Shown in pieces: positions 1 through 8,457 of a stretch of DNA of 64,000 nucleotides. This DNA comes from an uncultured Hyphomonas sp. (GTDB lineage: Bacteria > Pseudomonadota > Alphaproteobacteria > Caulobacterales > Hyphomonadaceae). The number at the start of each line of letters is the position of its first letter. The first letter of the stretch is position 1. The translations under genes were made by a program, and so were the position numbers. The DNA lies in contig NZ_OY776147.1 in the NCBI RefSeq assembly GCF_963675305.1, positions 1,612,001-1,676,000 on the forward strand. The letters run 5' to 3'. Under the pieces are notes generated by a model, which was not told the origin of the DNA, searched no databases, and was given only the letters and a program-made list of their open reading frames with translations.

Positions 1-756
1 GGGGAGCTCCCTCTTCAGCGTCTCATAATCCAGATCCACGTGCATATTGGTCAGTACGGCGGCTCGGGGTTTGAGTTCAGCGATCCAGTCCAGCGCTTTC
101 GCGACGTTGGCGTGCGTCGGATGGTCGGTATAGCGCAGCGCATCGATCACCAGCGTATCCAGGCCTTCAAGCACAGTTTTCGTACGCTCGGGCAAATCGC
201 TGACATCATTGCAATAAGCGAAATTGTTTATCCTGAAGCCGAGGCAGCGGATGCGCCCGTGCTCCATGTCGACCGGCAATATCGTGACATTGCCGCCTGC
301 TCCGGAAATCTCGAATGGCGTGTACGGCGTTATATCGGGCTGAAGGTCGAGTATGGGTGGATAGCCGCCCATGCCTTCAAAGCAGTAATCGAACCGCTTT
401 GTCAGGATGTCCCGTGTCGCGGCATTCATGAAAGTTGGCAATGCAGCACGTTGGCGGATGACCAGCGGCCTGACATCATCTATCCCATGCACCTGATCCG
501 CATGCTCGTGAGTATAGACGAGCGCGTCCAAACGGGTGACGCCTGCGTCCAGAAGCTGTTCGCGCAAGTCAGGCGAAGTGTCGATGAGCACAGACGTTAC
601 GCCGCCGCTCCCGTCGTCCTTTTCGATCAGCACACAGCAACGCCGCCGCCGGTTTTTTGGTTCTTTCGGATCGCAAGCGCCCCAGTCTCCACCGACACGC
701 GGGACCCCGCCGGAAGAACCGGTCCCGAGCAGCGTACAGCGAAATCCTGCACTCAT
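1..756 (-). CDS. MBL-fold metallo-hydrolase (PhnP-like), 3' end cut by window edge
   Basis: The first 252 codons are present and the gene continues past base 1. The N-terminus carries GTGSSGGVPR (residues 11-20), typical of the PhnP-like branch of metallo-beta-lactamase hydrolases that act on small phosphodiesters. The metal motif is HEHADQ (residues 83-88), where the canonical HxHxDH ends in His. A GIDDVR segment follows, also typical of this group. The ATG overlaps the tatD stop by 4 bp, so it is translationally coupled as the last visible gene of the rlpA/dacA-tmk-holB-tatD series. The family is clear. The substrate is unknown, and the Gln at the last ligand position may alter the dinuclear site. 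Confidence 0.85.
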   Translation of the reverse strand, partial: MSAGFRCTLLGTGSSGGVPRVGGDWGACDPKEPKNRRRRCCVLIEKDDGSGGVTSVLIDTSPDLREQLLDAGVTRLDALVYTHEHADQVHGIDDVRPLVIRQRAALPTFMNAATRDILTKRFDYCFEGMGGYPPILDLQPDITPYTPFEISGAGGNVTILPVDMEHGRIRCLGFRINNFAYCNDVSDLPERTKTVLEGLDTLVIDALRYTDHPTHANVAKALDWIAELKPRAAVLTNMHVDLDYETLKRELP

Positions 757-1529
757 TGTTGGGTTACCTTGGCGAACAGCCGAACAGCATTTTCATCCGT
801 TATCCGCTTGATCTCATCGACAGGCATGTCTTTCAGGGTCGCCAGCGCCTCTGCCACATGGGCCAGGTAAGCTGGTTCGTTGCGCCGCCCGCGCATTGGG
901 ACTGGAGCCAGATAAGGGCAATCCGTTTCAAGAATAATCCTCTCGATCGGAACGTCCGCTATGACCGCCCGGACTTCTTTCGCGCTCTTGAATGAAAGAA
1001 TTCCGGATACAGACACATAGGCGCCAAGAGACAGCGCTCTCTGAGCGAGATCCGGGCCACCTGTGTAGCAATGCAGCAATGGTTGGAATGGGCTCTTTTG
1101 AAATTCTTCCTCCAGTATATCAGCCATCAACTCGTCAGCTTCGCGCGTATGAAGGATCAGAGGCAGGCCAGTGTCCCGTGCAGCGGATATGTGTTTGCGC
1201 AGGCTGGTCACCTGGTCATCCTCAGCGCTGTACCCGTAGTGAAAATCGAGCCCCGTTTCGCCAATGGCAACCACTTCCGGATTCGATGCGGCCTGTATGA
1301 GCGTCTCAACCGTCAGATCCGGAAAGTCTTTTGCGTGATGCGGGTGCACGCCGGCAGAACACCAAATGTCTTCATGAGAACGGGCGATGGCCAGGACAGA
1401 CTCGAAATTGTCAAACCGGTCGCAAATGGCGAGAAACCTTGTCACACCGGCTTCGCGGGCGCGTTCAAGCACCTCTTCCAGGTCGTCTGCGAAAGGTTCG
1501 CCGTGCAAATTGACGTGGGTATCAAACAT
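753..1529 (-). CDS. tatD: TatD family metal-dependent hydrolase (DNase)
   Basis: The product has 258 residues, the usual TatD length, on a TIM-barrel amidohydrolase-like fold; family members are metal-dependent 3'-5' exonucleases. Visible motifs are the N-terminal DTHVNLH (residues 3-9), GETGLDFHYG near residue 92, LHTREA, LLHCYTGG and the C-terminal ETDCPYLAP. The usual HxH at the N-terminus reads HVN, as in E. coli TatD itself rather than YcfH. It starts 13 bp after holB stops and its TGA overlaps the next ATG, so it belongs to the tmk-holB-tatD operon, a widely conserved bacterial order. Confidence 0.93.
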   Translation of the reverse strand: MFDTHVNLHGEPFADDLEEVLERAREAGVTRFLAICDRFDNFESVLAIARSHEDIWCSAGVHPHHAKDFPDLTVETLIQAASNPEVVAIGETGLDFHYGYSAEDDQVTSLRKHISAARDTGLPLILHTREADELMADILEEEFQKSPFQPLLHCYTGGPDLAQRALSLGAYVSVSGILSFKSAKEVRAVIADVPIERIILETDCPYLAPVPMRGRRNEPAYLAHVAEALATLKDMPVDEIKRITDENAVRLFAKVTQQ

Positions 1530-1542
1530 GGGTCTCGATCAC

Positions 1543-2475
1543 TCAACGGCCAGATGCTGACAAAAGTCCGGAGATCAGTTTCGCTGCAGCCTGCTCGGGA
1601 TCCATATTCAGTTCGCCAACCTCTCCGACCAGCTTCACGGTGCTCAGCCACACCCGGGACTTCTGAGGTGCCTCTGTTGCGTCTTCCGCAAGCTTTGCCA
1701 GCACTTCGTCCCGGAATGCCGCGAACGCCGTCTGGTCTATGCCCGCTGCCTGTATAGCCCGCGTTACGAGCGCGTCATTTGGCCGGGGCATGGAGGTCAT
1801 CAGTGTGCGGGCGGCGTTGGCAGCAATGCGGCAGGTTTCGGAAGCTCTCTCCACAGCCAGTCCGGGACGGCCATGCCGGATTGCAGAAACGTCTCCCTCA
1901 TAGCCCTGAAGCTTCAATACCTCAGACATCTCTTCCTTGTTCAGAGTGTGGACCCGGAGCGTGCGGCAGCGCGAGCGGATCGTTGGGAGGACCGGGCGGG
2001 ATCCGTGATTGACCAGAAACATGATAGCCGCCTTGGGCGGTTCTTCCAGCGTCTTCAGGATCGCGTTGGCGGAGTTCCGGTTCAGCTCATCCAGAGAATC
2101 CACAATGCCGACGCGCCAGCCACCCATCGCTGGCCGATAGGTGAAAAACTCATTGAAGGCGCGGATTTGCTCGATTGAGATGTCCTGCTTCAGTTTTCCC
2201 TTGTCATTCAATTCACGCGTCAGGATGCGCAGGTCCGGGTGGCCGCCGGACAAGCAGCGCGACATGACCGGGTCATCTACAGACGCATCGAATGGCGCAT
2301 CGGCCGGTCCGCGTGCGCCAAGCAACCAGGCCGCACAGCGCATGGCAAACCGTGCTTTTCCGATTCCTGAGGGGCCTTCAATCATCCAGGCATGGTGCAT
2401 CCGGCCGCTGGCGGCCGCTGTCTCAAACGTCCGCTCGGCGTCGTTGTATCCGATCAGAGGAAGCGCCGCAGTCAT
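1543..2475 (-). CDS. holB: DNA polymerase III subunit delta'
   Basis: This 310-residue AAA+ clamp-loader subunit works with gamma/tau and delta to load the beta sliding clamp. The N-terminus has a degenerate P-loop region (GPSGIGKARFA), then the SRC box (MSRCLSGGHPDLRIL) and the sensor-like stretch NAILKTLEEPPKAAIMFLVNH with SRCRTLR, all diagnostic of delta'. As usual for this subunit, ATP-binding residues look weak. Its start overlaps the tmk stop by 4 bp (ATGA at 2472-2475), and tmk-holB pairing is nearly universal. The start is fixed by this overlap. Confidence 0.93.
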   Translation of the reverse strand: MTAALPLIGYNDAERTFETAAASGRMHHAWMIEGPSGIGKARFAMRCAAWLLGARGPADAPFDASVDDPVMSRCLSGGHPDLRILTRELNDKGKLKQDISIEQIRAFNEFFTYRPAMGGWRVGIVDSLDELNRNSANAILKTLEEPPKAAIMFLVNHGSRPVLPTIRSRCRTLRVHTLNKEEMSEVLKLQGYEGDVSAIRHGRPGLAVERASETCRIAANAARTLMTSMPRPNDALVTRAIQAAGIDQTAFAAFRDEVLAKLAEDATEAPQKSRVWLSTVKLVGEVGELNMDPEQAAAKLISGLLSASGR

Positions 2476-3122
2476 GCGCGGGTCTCCTGGCTAACGCCCA
2501 GACGGATCTCTATCTCGTGCCACGCGCGTTCCGATACCTCTTCTGGCGCCCTCGACGCATCCAGCAGGACGCAGCGCGCCGGTTCGCTTCGGGCAACATC
2601 TATAAAGGCCTGCCTTACGGCCTCGTGAAACGCCTTGTCCCTGAGTTCAAAAGCATCTGCTGCCCCGCCACGCTCGGCGCGCCGCTGGGCGGCTTGTTCT
2701 ACCGGTGCATCCAGGACGAGCGTCAGGTCAGGTCGGCTGTCACCCAGCACAGCATTTTCCAGCATCTTCAGTATGGCCGGTCCGACGCCGCTCTGGACGC
2801 TTTGATAAACGCGCGTGGAATCGGCGAACCTGTCACACAGAACCCAGTGCCCAGCCTCCAGCGCCGGTCTGATCTTCTTTTCCAGATGATCCGTTCGCGC
2901 AGCATTCATGAGAAGGGCTTCAGCCATCGAAGACCACCTCTGGTCCCCCGGCGGATGCAGCACGAGATTCCGGATGGCTTCGGCAAGGTCTGTCCCGCCT
3001 GGCTCTCGCGTCTGAACGACCGATTGGCCTGCCGCTTCCAGCTTCTCCCGCAAAGCTGCGAGCAATGTGGACTTGCCGGTACCTTCGCCGCCTTCCAGCG
3101 TTATGAAGCGTCCCCGTGTCAC
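2472..3122 (-). CDS. tmk: dTMP kinase
   Basis: Thymidylate kinase phosphorylates dTMP to dTDP in the cytosol for DNA synthesis. The product has 216 residues. The P-loop GGEGTGKST is at residues 11-19, and the DR(F) motif that positions the substrate phosphate appears as CDRFADSTRVYQ near residue 95. LDAPVEQAAQRRAERGG forms the LID-proximal region. It overlaps dacA upstream and holB downstream by 4 bp each, so it is translated in a coupled run. Start and length match the family. Confidence 0.95.
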   Translation of the reverse strand: MTRGRFITLEGGEGTGKSTLLAALREKLEAAGQSVVQTREPGGTDLAEAIRNLVLHPPGDQRWSSMAEALLMNAARTDHLEKKIRPALEAGHWVLCDRFADSTRVYQSVQSGVGPAILKMLENAVLGDSRPDLTLVLDAPVEQAAQRRAERGGAADAFELRDKAFHEAVRQAFIDVARSEPARCVLLDASRAPEEVSERAWHEIEIRLGVSQETRA

Positions 3123-4288
3123 GACTGGCTTTCACCGCCGCCGAGCATCTGGCTCAGCCCTTCAATTGCGCGTCCAAAGAAGCCAAGCTTGCCGACGTCT
3201 GCATCCGCGACGATTGGAGACTCCACCGGTTTCTGACCTTCGATGGTGACCACAAGACGGCCCAGTTCATCGCCCTTTTTAATCGGGGCTTCGACCGGTC
3301 CGGGAAGAACGATCTCGGCTTTTGCCTTCTCCATGCTTGCCTTGTAGCCAGCTACGCGCAGATCGCCTGCGAGCTTTACCGGGACATTTTGTGTTTCCCC
3401 GAGCCAGACAGGCACATCCGGCAGGTCGACGGTCTCCGGTGTCAGCGTTTTCAGATCGAAGCTGCTAAACGCAATTCGCATGAGGCGCTCACCCTCAGAG
3501 GCGCGCGCGGCCATGGTCGGCAAACCATTGATGACCACGGTTCGCCGAACCCCGTCACGGACAGCAGAAGCGGTCAGGCCATAGCCGGAGACTTCAAGGT
3601 GGCCGGTCTTCACGCCGTCGGCGCCGGAGACTTCCAGCAATGGGTTCCGGTTGGCCTGGGTGAAATCTCGCCACGTGTAAGAGGGCAAGGAGTACCAGGC
3701 ATAGTATTCCGGGTAATTGTCGATCGTCAGCTTGGCCAGTTTTGCGAGATCTTCAGCGGAGATCACGTGACCAACGGCTTCAAGACCTGTGGCATTCAGG
3801 AAGTTTGCCGAATTCAGGCCGAGCTCATGCGCAATATCGGTCATCCTGCGGGCAAAGGCTTCTTCCGAACCTGAGATGTTTTCAGCAAGCACGATGCATG
3901 CATCATTGCCCGACATGATAATCACGCCGTGCAGAAGTTCCTCGACCGTTGGCGTGTCACCTGGCGCCAGGCCCATGGTCGACGTACCGGATGGAAAGCC
4001 TCCCTTGCGCCAGGCGTTTTCACTGACTGTGAACTTGTCACTCATGGAAAGCTCGCCGCGGCGGACCATTTCGAAGACCGTATAGGCCGTCATCATCTTG
4101 GTCATGGAAGCAGGGACCATGGGTTCCTGGCCGGCCTTGGAAAACAGAATTGCGCCTGTCTCATGATCCATGATGACCGCATGCGTCGCCGGCGTGTCCA
4201 TCATCTGCGCGTTGGCGGCACACATTATGCCGGACAGGGCGAAAGCTGCTGCGGCGACAGTGTTTCTGGCGATCTTCGGCAAGTTCAT
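3119..4288 (-). CDS. dacA: D-alanyl-D-alanine carboxypeptidase (PBP5/6 family)
   Basis: This periplasmic serine carboxypeptidase trims the terminal D-Ala from peptidoglycan pentapeptides. From the chosen start it has 389 residues with a signal peptide ending near CAANAQ. Catalytic motifs are SMTK (61-64), SGN (126-128) and KTG (227-229), all intact, followed by the PBP5 C-terminal beta domain and a short amphipathic tail. I chose ATG at 4288 over an upstream ATG at 4306 because GGAGG lies 8 bases before it, while the 4306 ATG sits upstream of that ribosome site. The site is itself buried in a hairpin; see the leader feature. The stop overlaps tmk. Confidence 0.94.
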   Translation of the reverse strand: MNLPKIARNTVAAAAFALSGIMCAANAQMMDTPATHAVIMDHETGAILFSKAGQEPMVPASMTKMMTAYTVFEMVRRGELSMSDKFTVSENAWRKGGFPSGTSTMGLAPGDTPTVEELLHGVIIMSGNDACIVLAENISGSEEAFARRMTDIAHELGLNSANFLNATGLEAVGHVISAEDLAKLAKLTIDNYPEYYAWYSLPSYTWRDFTQANRNPLLEVSGADGVKTGHLEVSGYGLTASAVRDGVRRTVVINGLPTMAARASEGERLMRIAFSSFDLKTLTPETVDLPDVPVWLGETQNVPVKLAGDLRVAGYKASMEKAKAEIVLPGPVEAPIKKGDELGRLVVTIEGQKPVESPIVADADVGKLGFFGRAIEGLSQMLGGGESQS

Positions 4289-4399
4289 CAAAGGGGCCTC
4301 CAACATTCTGTTCGGAGGCCGGAATCAAATCCGGCCCAGTTTCCGATTACACAGGAAAAAGGGCCGGTTTGTGGTCTGGGTCAATGGCGGGGCGTGCGG
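4289..4399 (-). promoter_or_regulatory. rlpA-dacA spacer with mutually exclusive hairpins and a sequestered ribosome site
   Basis: Read on the minus strand, four complementary arms lie in order. Arm 1 is CCGGCCC (4367-4361), arm 2 GGGCCGGA (4337-4330), arm 3 TCCGGCC running into GGCCTCC (4323-4314), and arm 4 GGAGGCC (4301-4295). Arms 1:2, 2:3 and 3:4 each pair perfectly over 7 bp, and the 1:2 stem is extended by TTTCC/GGAAA. Arm 4 contains the dacA Shine-Dalgarno sequence. The pairings are visible in the sequence; the regulatory role is inferred. No U-tract follows the 3:4 hairpin, so any effect would be on translation. Confidence 0.5.
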
Positions 4400-5698
4400 T
4401 TATTCGCCTGTCACAATGCGCCCTTGCGCGATTCCGGCATAGGAGAGGTCTTGCCGGGCACGTTCGGCTTCTGACCGGCTGACCAATGGTCCGACACGGA
4501 CACGGAAATAGTCAGCACCATTCACGCGGGCGGGAACAATCGTCACCGGGAGTGAGGCCTGCACGCGATTGCTCAGCGACTGTGCGTTCGAGATATCCGT
4601 GAAGGAGCCGATCTGGACGAAGAAATCGCCGGTCGGTGCTGCAGCTGGCTGAGGACCATAGGTGTAGGTGGGCCGGACTGCGCGTTGCGGCTCCGCCGAG
4701 ACGGTTTGATAGGCAACCGGCTCCATGAAATCGTCCGCAGCGACTGGCTGCGGTGCAGCCTCTGCCGGGAACGCTGCTGCCTGAGCATAGACCGCGTCCT
4801 TGGCTTGCGGTGCGGGTGTTGCGACAGCAGGGGCAGACCCCAGATAGCGAACCCGGAGCGTGGCCTTCCCTGCCCCGCCCATGCCAAGCTCATTGGCCGC
4901 GCGAGGGGAAACCTGAAGCGATGCGCCGTCTTCAAACGGACCGCGGTCATTGACCCGGAGCACGACTTCCTTGCCAGTTTCCTCGTTCACGACCTGGATC
5001 AGGCTCGGAAGAGGCAATGTCGGGTGGGCGGCGGTCATGGCATCCGGAGTAAAGGTTTCGCCATTGGCCGTAGGCAGGCCGTTGAACTCGCTTCCATATA
5101 CAATCGCGACGGCCGTCTCATCGAACACCGGGACAGGGTCGGCAGATACGGAATAGGACGCAGCCGGCGTCAGCTGGCGCGGTGCCTGCTGGAACTGCTG
5201 AGGTGCTGGCACAGGGACAGGCTGAACCTGGATTGGCGCAGGCGCCGGCGCGGCAACTGCCTGCAGGCTTGGCAGCGCTTCGCTCTCAACAGCGGAGATC
5301 GAACGCTCGGCTTCGATACGCGCAGCGGCGGCACGGGCTTCGAAACTGTTGCCAGTGGAGACGGGCGTGCTGGCATAATTCGGGGACGGAGTCTTCGTGC
5401 TCGCATAGTCACGTCCCCCCTGCTCTGCCGGTTGGGCTTGCGGCGAGGGCGAAACGGGCGAACCCGGATAGCGGAATTGAATCCGCGCCTGCTTCTTCGC
5501 GGAGGCGTCTGCAGAACGGCTCGGCTCGATATACTGGGGCTTGCCGGCCGGATACGGCGAAGTTCCGGTCGCATAGACAATCGGTGCCGGATTACGGCGG
5601 TCAGCATGCGCAGGTGCCACGACAGATATCGCGACCGCGCCAGCCAGGACCAGAGACGTCAGGTGCAGAGATTTTGAATCGGAAGAAACGGTCTTCAA
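4400..5698 (-). CDS. rlpA: RlpA-like septal lytic transglycosylase with SPOR domain
   Basis: The product has 432 residues. A signal peptide (about 1-33, ending APAHA) is followed by a long Pro/Ala/Gln-rich linker, a double-psi beta-barrel RlpA domain (about 200-290: YGSEFNGLPTANGETF, ending in the NDRGPF motif), a second linker, and a C-terminal SPOR domain (about 355-430, FFVQIGSFTD...) that binds denuded glycan at division septa. The typical FHG of RlpA is FNG here. The start codon is TTG at 5696-5698, preceded by GAGGTGA at good spacing. dacA lies 111 bases downstream, a sensible wall-maturation pairing. Confidence 0.88.
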   Translation of the reverse strand: MKTVSSDSKSLHLTSLVLAGAVAISVVAPAHADRRNPAPIVYATGTSPYPAGKPQYIEPSRSADASAKKQARIQFRYPGSPVSPSPQAQPAEQGGRDYASTKTPSPNYASTPVSTGNSFEARAAAARIEAERSISAVESEALPSLQAVAAPAPAPIQVQPVPVPAPQQFQQAPRQLTPAASYSVSADPVPVFDETAVAIVYGSEFNGLPTANGETFTPDAMTAAHPTLPLPSLIQVVNEETGKEVVLRVNDRGPFEDGASLQVSPRAANELGMGGAGKATLRVRYLGSAPAVATPAPQAKDAVYAQAAAFPAEAAPQPVAADDFMEPVAYQTVSAEPQRAVRPTYTYGPQPAAAPTGDFFVQIGSFTDISNAQSLSNRVQASLPVTIVPARVNGADYFRVRVGPLVSRSEAERARQDLSYAGIAQGRIVTGE

Positions 5699-5955
5699 GG
5701 TTCACCTCATTCTGAGCTGCGGGTCATTTGATGACCCTTTGGGACGGCTTTTCTGCCCTCCAGCGAACCCTCTGTAGCATAGTGTGGTGCAGGCCTTATG
5801 AACCTCACCTGAAGGATCCGGAGATTACGGTTACCGGTTGTTTACATCTTTTCAAGCTGCGCTCTTGCCGGATCCCGGAAACGCAGGTGAAGAGAGAGAT
5901 CATCAATCAGAGCGAGCGAAGACCGCTATTGGCACGATCAGGGGGAACGACCGGA
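5699..5955. promoter_or_regulatory. Divergent rlpA/DUF2804 intergenic region with a perfect hairpin-palindrome
   Basis: This 257-bp region holds both divergent promoters. The clearest element is a perfect inverted repeat GGGTCAT-TTG-ATGACCC at 5721-5737, about 23 bp upstream of the rlpA TTG start, so it would lie in the rlpA leader or promoter. A second, looser inverted repeat, GGATCCGG (5814-5821) and CCGGATCC (5868-5875), flanks a stretch before DUF2804. I could not assign convincing -35/-10 boxes. Confidence 0.4.
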
Positions 5956-6975
5956 ATGCAACAAAGACTTGGAAAAGGCCCCCTGCTCGATGCGCGCGGC
6001 CGCTTGGTTGAGCGTGGTTGGTCCACCGCAGAAGTTCGTCAATATGAGAGGTCTGCGATCCGGGCCAACGGCCTCCGGATCAAGGAGTGGGACTATTACT
6101 GTATCCTCACACCGGACTTCGGCCTTGCCCTGACTGTTGCCGACAATGGCTATCTTGGCTTTCTCGGCACGTCCTGGATGGACTTGAAGAGCGGGACGGC
6201 AGTGAATGATGGCGCTGTCATCCCTTTTCCCATGGGCCGGATGGGCCTGCCTGCGTCCGCCGACCGCGGCGACATCGTTCAGAAACACAAAGACATGTCG
6301 CTGAGCTTTCTGCACGAGGAAGGTGGACGCCGCCTGATCGTGGATGCGCCTCGCTTCGATGGTGGGCGCGGACTGAAGGGGGAATTGTGGCTCGCCCAGC
6401 CTCAGATGGACCGTATGGTCATCGCGACGCCCTTCGCCAATGCGCCCAAGGCATTCTACTACAATCAGAAGATCAATTGCCTTCCAGCCACCGGAGAAAT
6501 CAGGATCGGCAGTGATGTCCATCAATTCACGCCGGACTCCGCCTTTGGTGTCCTGGATTGGGGACGAGGCGTGTGGACTTACAGCAATGTCTGGTACTGG
6601 GGCTCCGCTTCTGGGATGTGCGGCGACCGCTGCGTTGGCTTCAACATCGGCTACGGCTTTGGTGATACGTCCGCGGCGTCAGAAAACATGGTTTTTGTGG
6701 ATGGGAAGGCGCACAAGCTGGATCAGGTGACGTTCCATATGCCGGAAGGTCCGCCGGATTCCGCGCCCTGGCGCTTCACCAGCAATGATGGCCGGTTCGA
6801 ACTCCACTTCGAGCCGATCGTCAATCGGCACCACACGACAGACCTCGGCTTGTTCAAAACTTCCCAGGATCAGGTGTTTGGTTTGTTTTCTGGGGACGTG
6901 ATGCTGGACGATGGCTCGATGCTGAAGATCGACGCCCTGCCCGGTTTTGCGGAAGAAGTGCGGAACCGCTGGTAA
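5956..6975 (+). CDS. DUF2804 domain-containing protein
   Basis: This 339-residue protein resembles DUF2804 proteins, which are beta-rich and lack an assigned biochemical role. Recognisable segments are an N-terminal LLDARGRLVERGWS, IKEWDYYCI near residue 40, LGFLGTSWMDL, and the C-terminal GVLDWGRGVWTYSNVWYWGSAS and LHFEPIVNRHHTTDLGLF blocks. I start it at ATG 5956, where AGGGGGA lies about 9 bases upstream, and not at an in-frame start at 5728, because the intervening 76 codons do not look like protein. It is monocistronic, followed by a tRNA on the other strand. Confidence 0.82.
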   Translation: MQQRLGKGPLLDARGRLVERGWSTAEVRQYERSAIRANGLRIKEWDYYCILTPDFGLALTVADNGYLGFLGTSWMDLKSGTAVNDGAVIPFPMGRMGLPASADRGDIVQKHKDMSLSFLHEEGGRRLIVDAPRFDGGRGLKGELWLAQPQMDRMVIATPFANAPKAFYYNQKINCLPATGEIRIGSDVHQFTPDSAFGVLDWGRGVWTYSNVWYWGSASGMCGDRCVGFNIGYGFGDTSAASENMVFVDGKAHKLDQVTFHMPEGPPDSAPWRFTSNDGRFELHFEPIVNRHHTTDLGLFKTSQDQVFGLFSGDVMLDDGSMLKIDALPGFAEEVRNRW

Positions 6976-7011
6976 AGCGAAAAGACGGGCCGCAGGAACA
7001 AATTAATTGTG

Positions 7012-7102
<91 letters not shown>

Positions 7103-7254
7103 GCAGCAAACGGCTGTTTTCACGATCCGGGCGCAGCAGGCAAGCCCTGATCTGCGCTCGCCTGCCCCGCTCTCTTTGCGGAAGGGCTGGCCATTCGGCC
7201 CGGAGTGTCCGAGAGTTGCCGGGAAAACGATAAGAATTCCGGAGGAGAGGTCCC

Positions 7255-8454
7255 ATGCTCGAGGGCATAAAGGTCATTGAATACGCGACTTACATGGCAG
7301 CCCCGGGGGCAGGATCGATCCTCAGCGACTGGGGCGCCGACGTTGTAAAAGTCGAACCGCCAGGCGGCGATCCGATCCGGATTTTCTTCCGGACCCTCGG
7401 TACGGACCTCCAGGACAATCCGGTCTTCGACTTCGATAATCGCGGCAAGAAATCCATTGCCGTCGATACGTCGAAACCTGAGGGCCAGAAGCTGCTCCGT
7501 AAAATGGTGGAAGAGGCAGATGTCTTCCTCACCAATGTGCGTCCCGGCGGGCTGGAGCGGTCCGGCCTCAGCTATGAAGAACTCAGCAAGATCAATCCCA
7601 AGCTCGTTTACTGCTCGCTCACCGGCTACGGCCTTCAGGGCCCGGATGCCGACCGGCCGGGATTCGACGTGGCCAGCTTCTGGAGCCGCACCGGGGTTGG
7701 CGCGTTGACGGTTCCAAAAGGGCAAGAACCCTTCCCGCTCCGCACGGCATTCGGCGATCACACGACCTCAATGGCCACCGCTGCCGGCATCTGTGCGGCG
7801 CTTGTTGAAGCCACACGCACAGGCAACGGACGCCTGGTGGAGTCGTCGCTGTTCCGGGCGGGTCTCTATGCGCTCGGCTCCGACTTCGCGATCCAGCTCT
7901 TCTTCAACCGGGTCGCCTCGACGAAGAGCCGCCATGAGCAGAACGTGCCGATGACCAATTTCTTCAAGACCAAGGACAATAGCTGGATTTGCATTGTTCA
8001 GCGTCAGGGAGATGTGGACTGGGTGCCAATGTGCAAGGTGATCGGCCGCGAAGACCTGATTGAAGATCCCCGTTTCACGAGTTCCAAGACCCGCAGGCAG
8101 AATGCATCAGATCTTGTCGACATCATCGATGAGGGCTTTGCGAAATTCACGAAAGCGGAAATCTCGGCCCGCCTCGACGAGCAATCCATTGCCTGGGCAC
8201 CGGTTCAGACACTCGCGGAAGTGGCAGAAGACCCGCAGACGAAGGCCGCTGGCGCCATTGTCGAAGTGCCAAGCAGCAAGGGCGACGGCACCACCTTCCC
8301 CTCCCCGGCCTCTCCTGTGCGGTTCCCGGGCGCCGATGACGGCCCGAAGGGACCGTCACCGAAACTGGGAGAGCACACACGCGCTGTGCTGGAAGACCTT
8401 GGCCTCACCGTGAGCGAGATTGACGCGCTCTACGGCGAGGGAGTCGTGAAGTAG
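7255..8454 (+). CDS. CaiB/BaiF family (class III) CoA-transferase
   Basis: This 399-residue protein is a family III CoA transferase, the group with formyl-CoA:oxalate CoA-transferase, carnitine CoA-transferase and alpha-methylacyl-CoA racemase. The N-terminus (LEGIKVIEYATYMAAPGAGSILSDWGADVVKVE) is classic. The catalytic Asp is expected at D138 in RPGFDVAS, and the family pattern NRGKKSIAVD is present. GGAGGAGAGG lies just before ATG. It converges on the crotonase gene with only 3 bp between stops. The donor and acceptor cannot be read from sequence; fatty or aromatic acid breakdown is plausible given the neighbour. Confidence 0.92.
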   Translation: MLEGIKVIEYATYMAAPGAGSILSDWGADVVKVEPPGGDPIRIFFRTLGTDLQDNPVFDFDNRGKKSIAVDTSKPEGQKLLRKMVEEADVFLTNVRPGGLERSGLSYEELSKINPKLVYCSLTGYGLQGPDADRPGFDVASFWSRTGVGALTVPKGQEPFPLRTAFGDHTTSMATAAGICAALVEATRTGNGRLVESSLFRAGLYALGSDFAIQLFFNRVASTKSRHEQNVPMTNFFKTKDNSWICIVQRQGDVDWVPMCKVIGREDLIEDPRFTSSKTRRQNASDLVDIIDEGFAKFTKAEISARLDEQSIAWAPVQTLAEVAEDPQTKAAGAIVEVPSSKGDGTTFPSPASPVRFPGADDGPKGPSPKLGEHTRAVLEDLGLTVSEIDALYGEGVVK

Positions 8455-8457
8455 CCT

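Noticed and set aside
5728..5955. N-terminal extension of the DUF2804 protein
   Set aside because: The 76 codons before ATG 5956 look like untranslated leader, contain a palindrome and lack a ribosome site.
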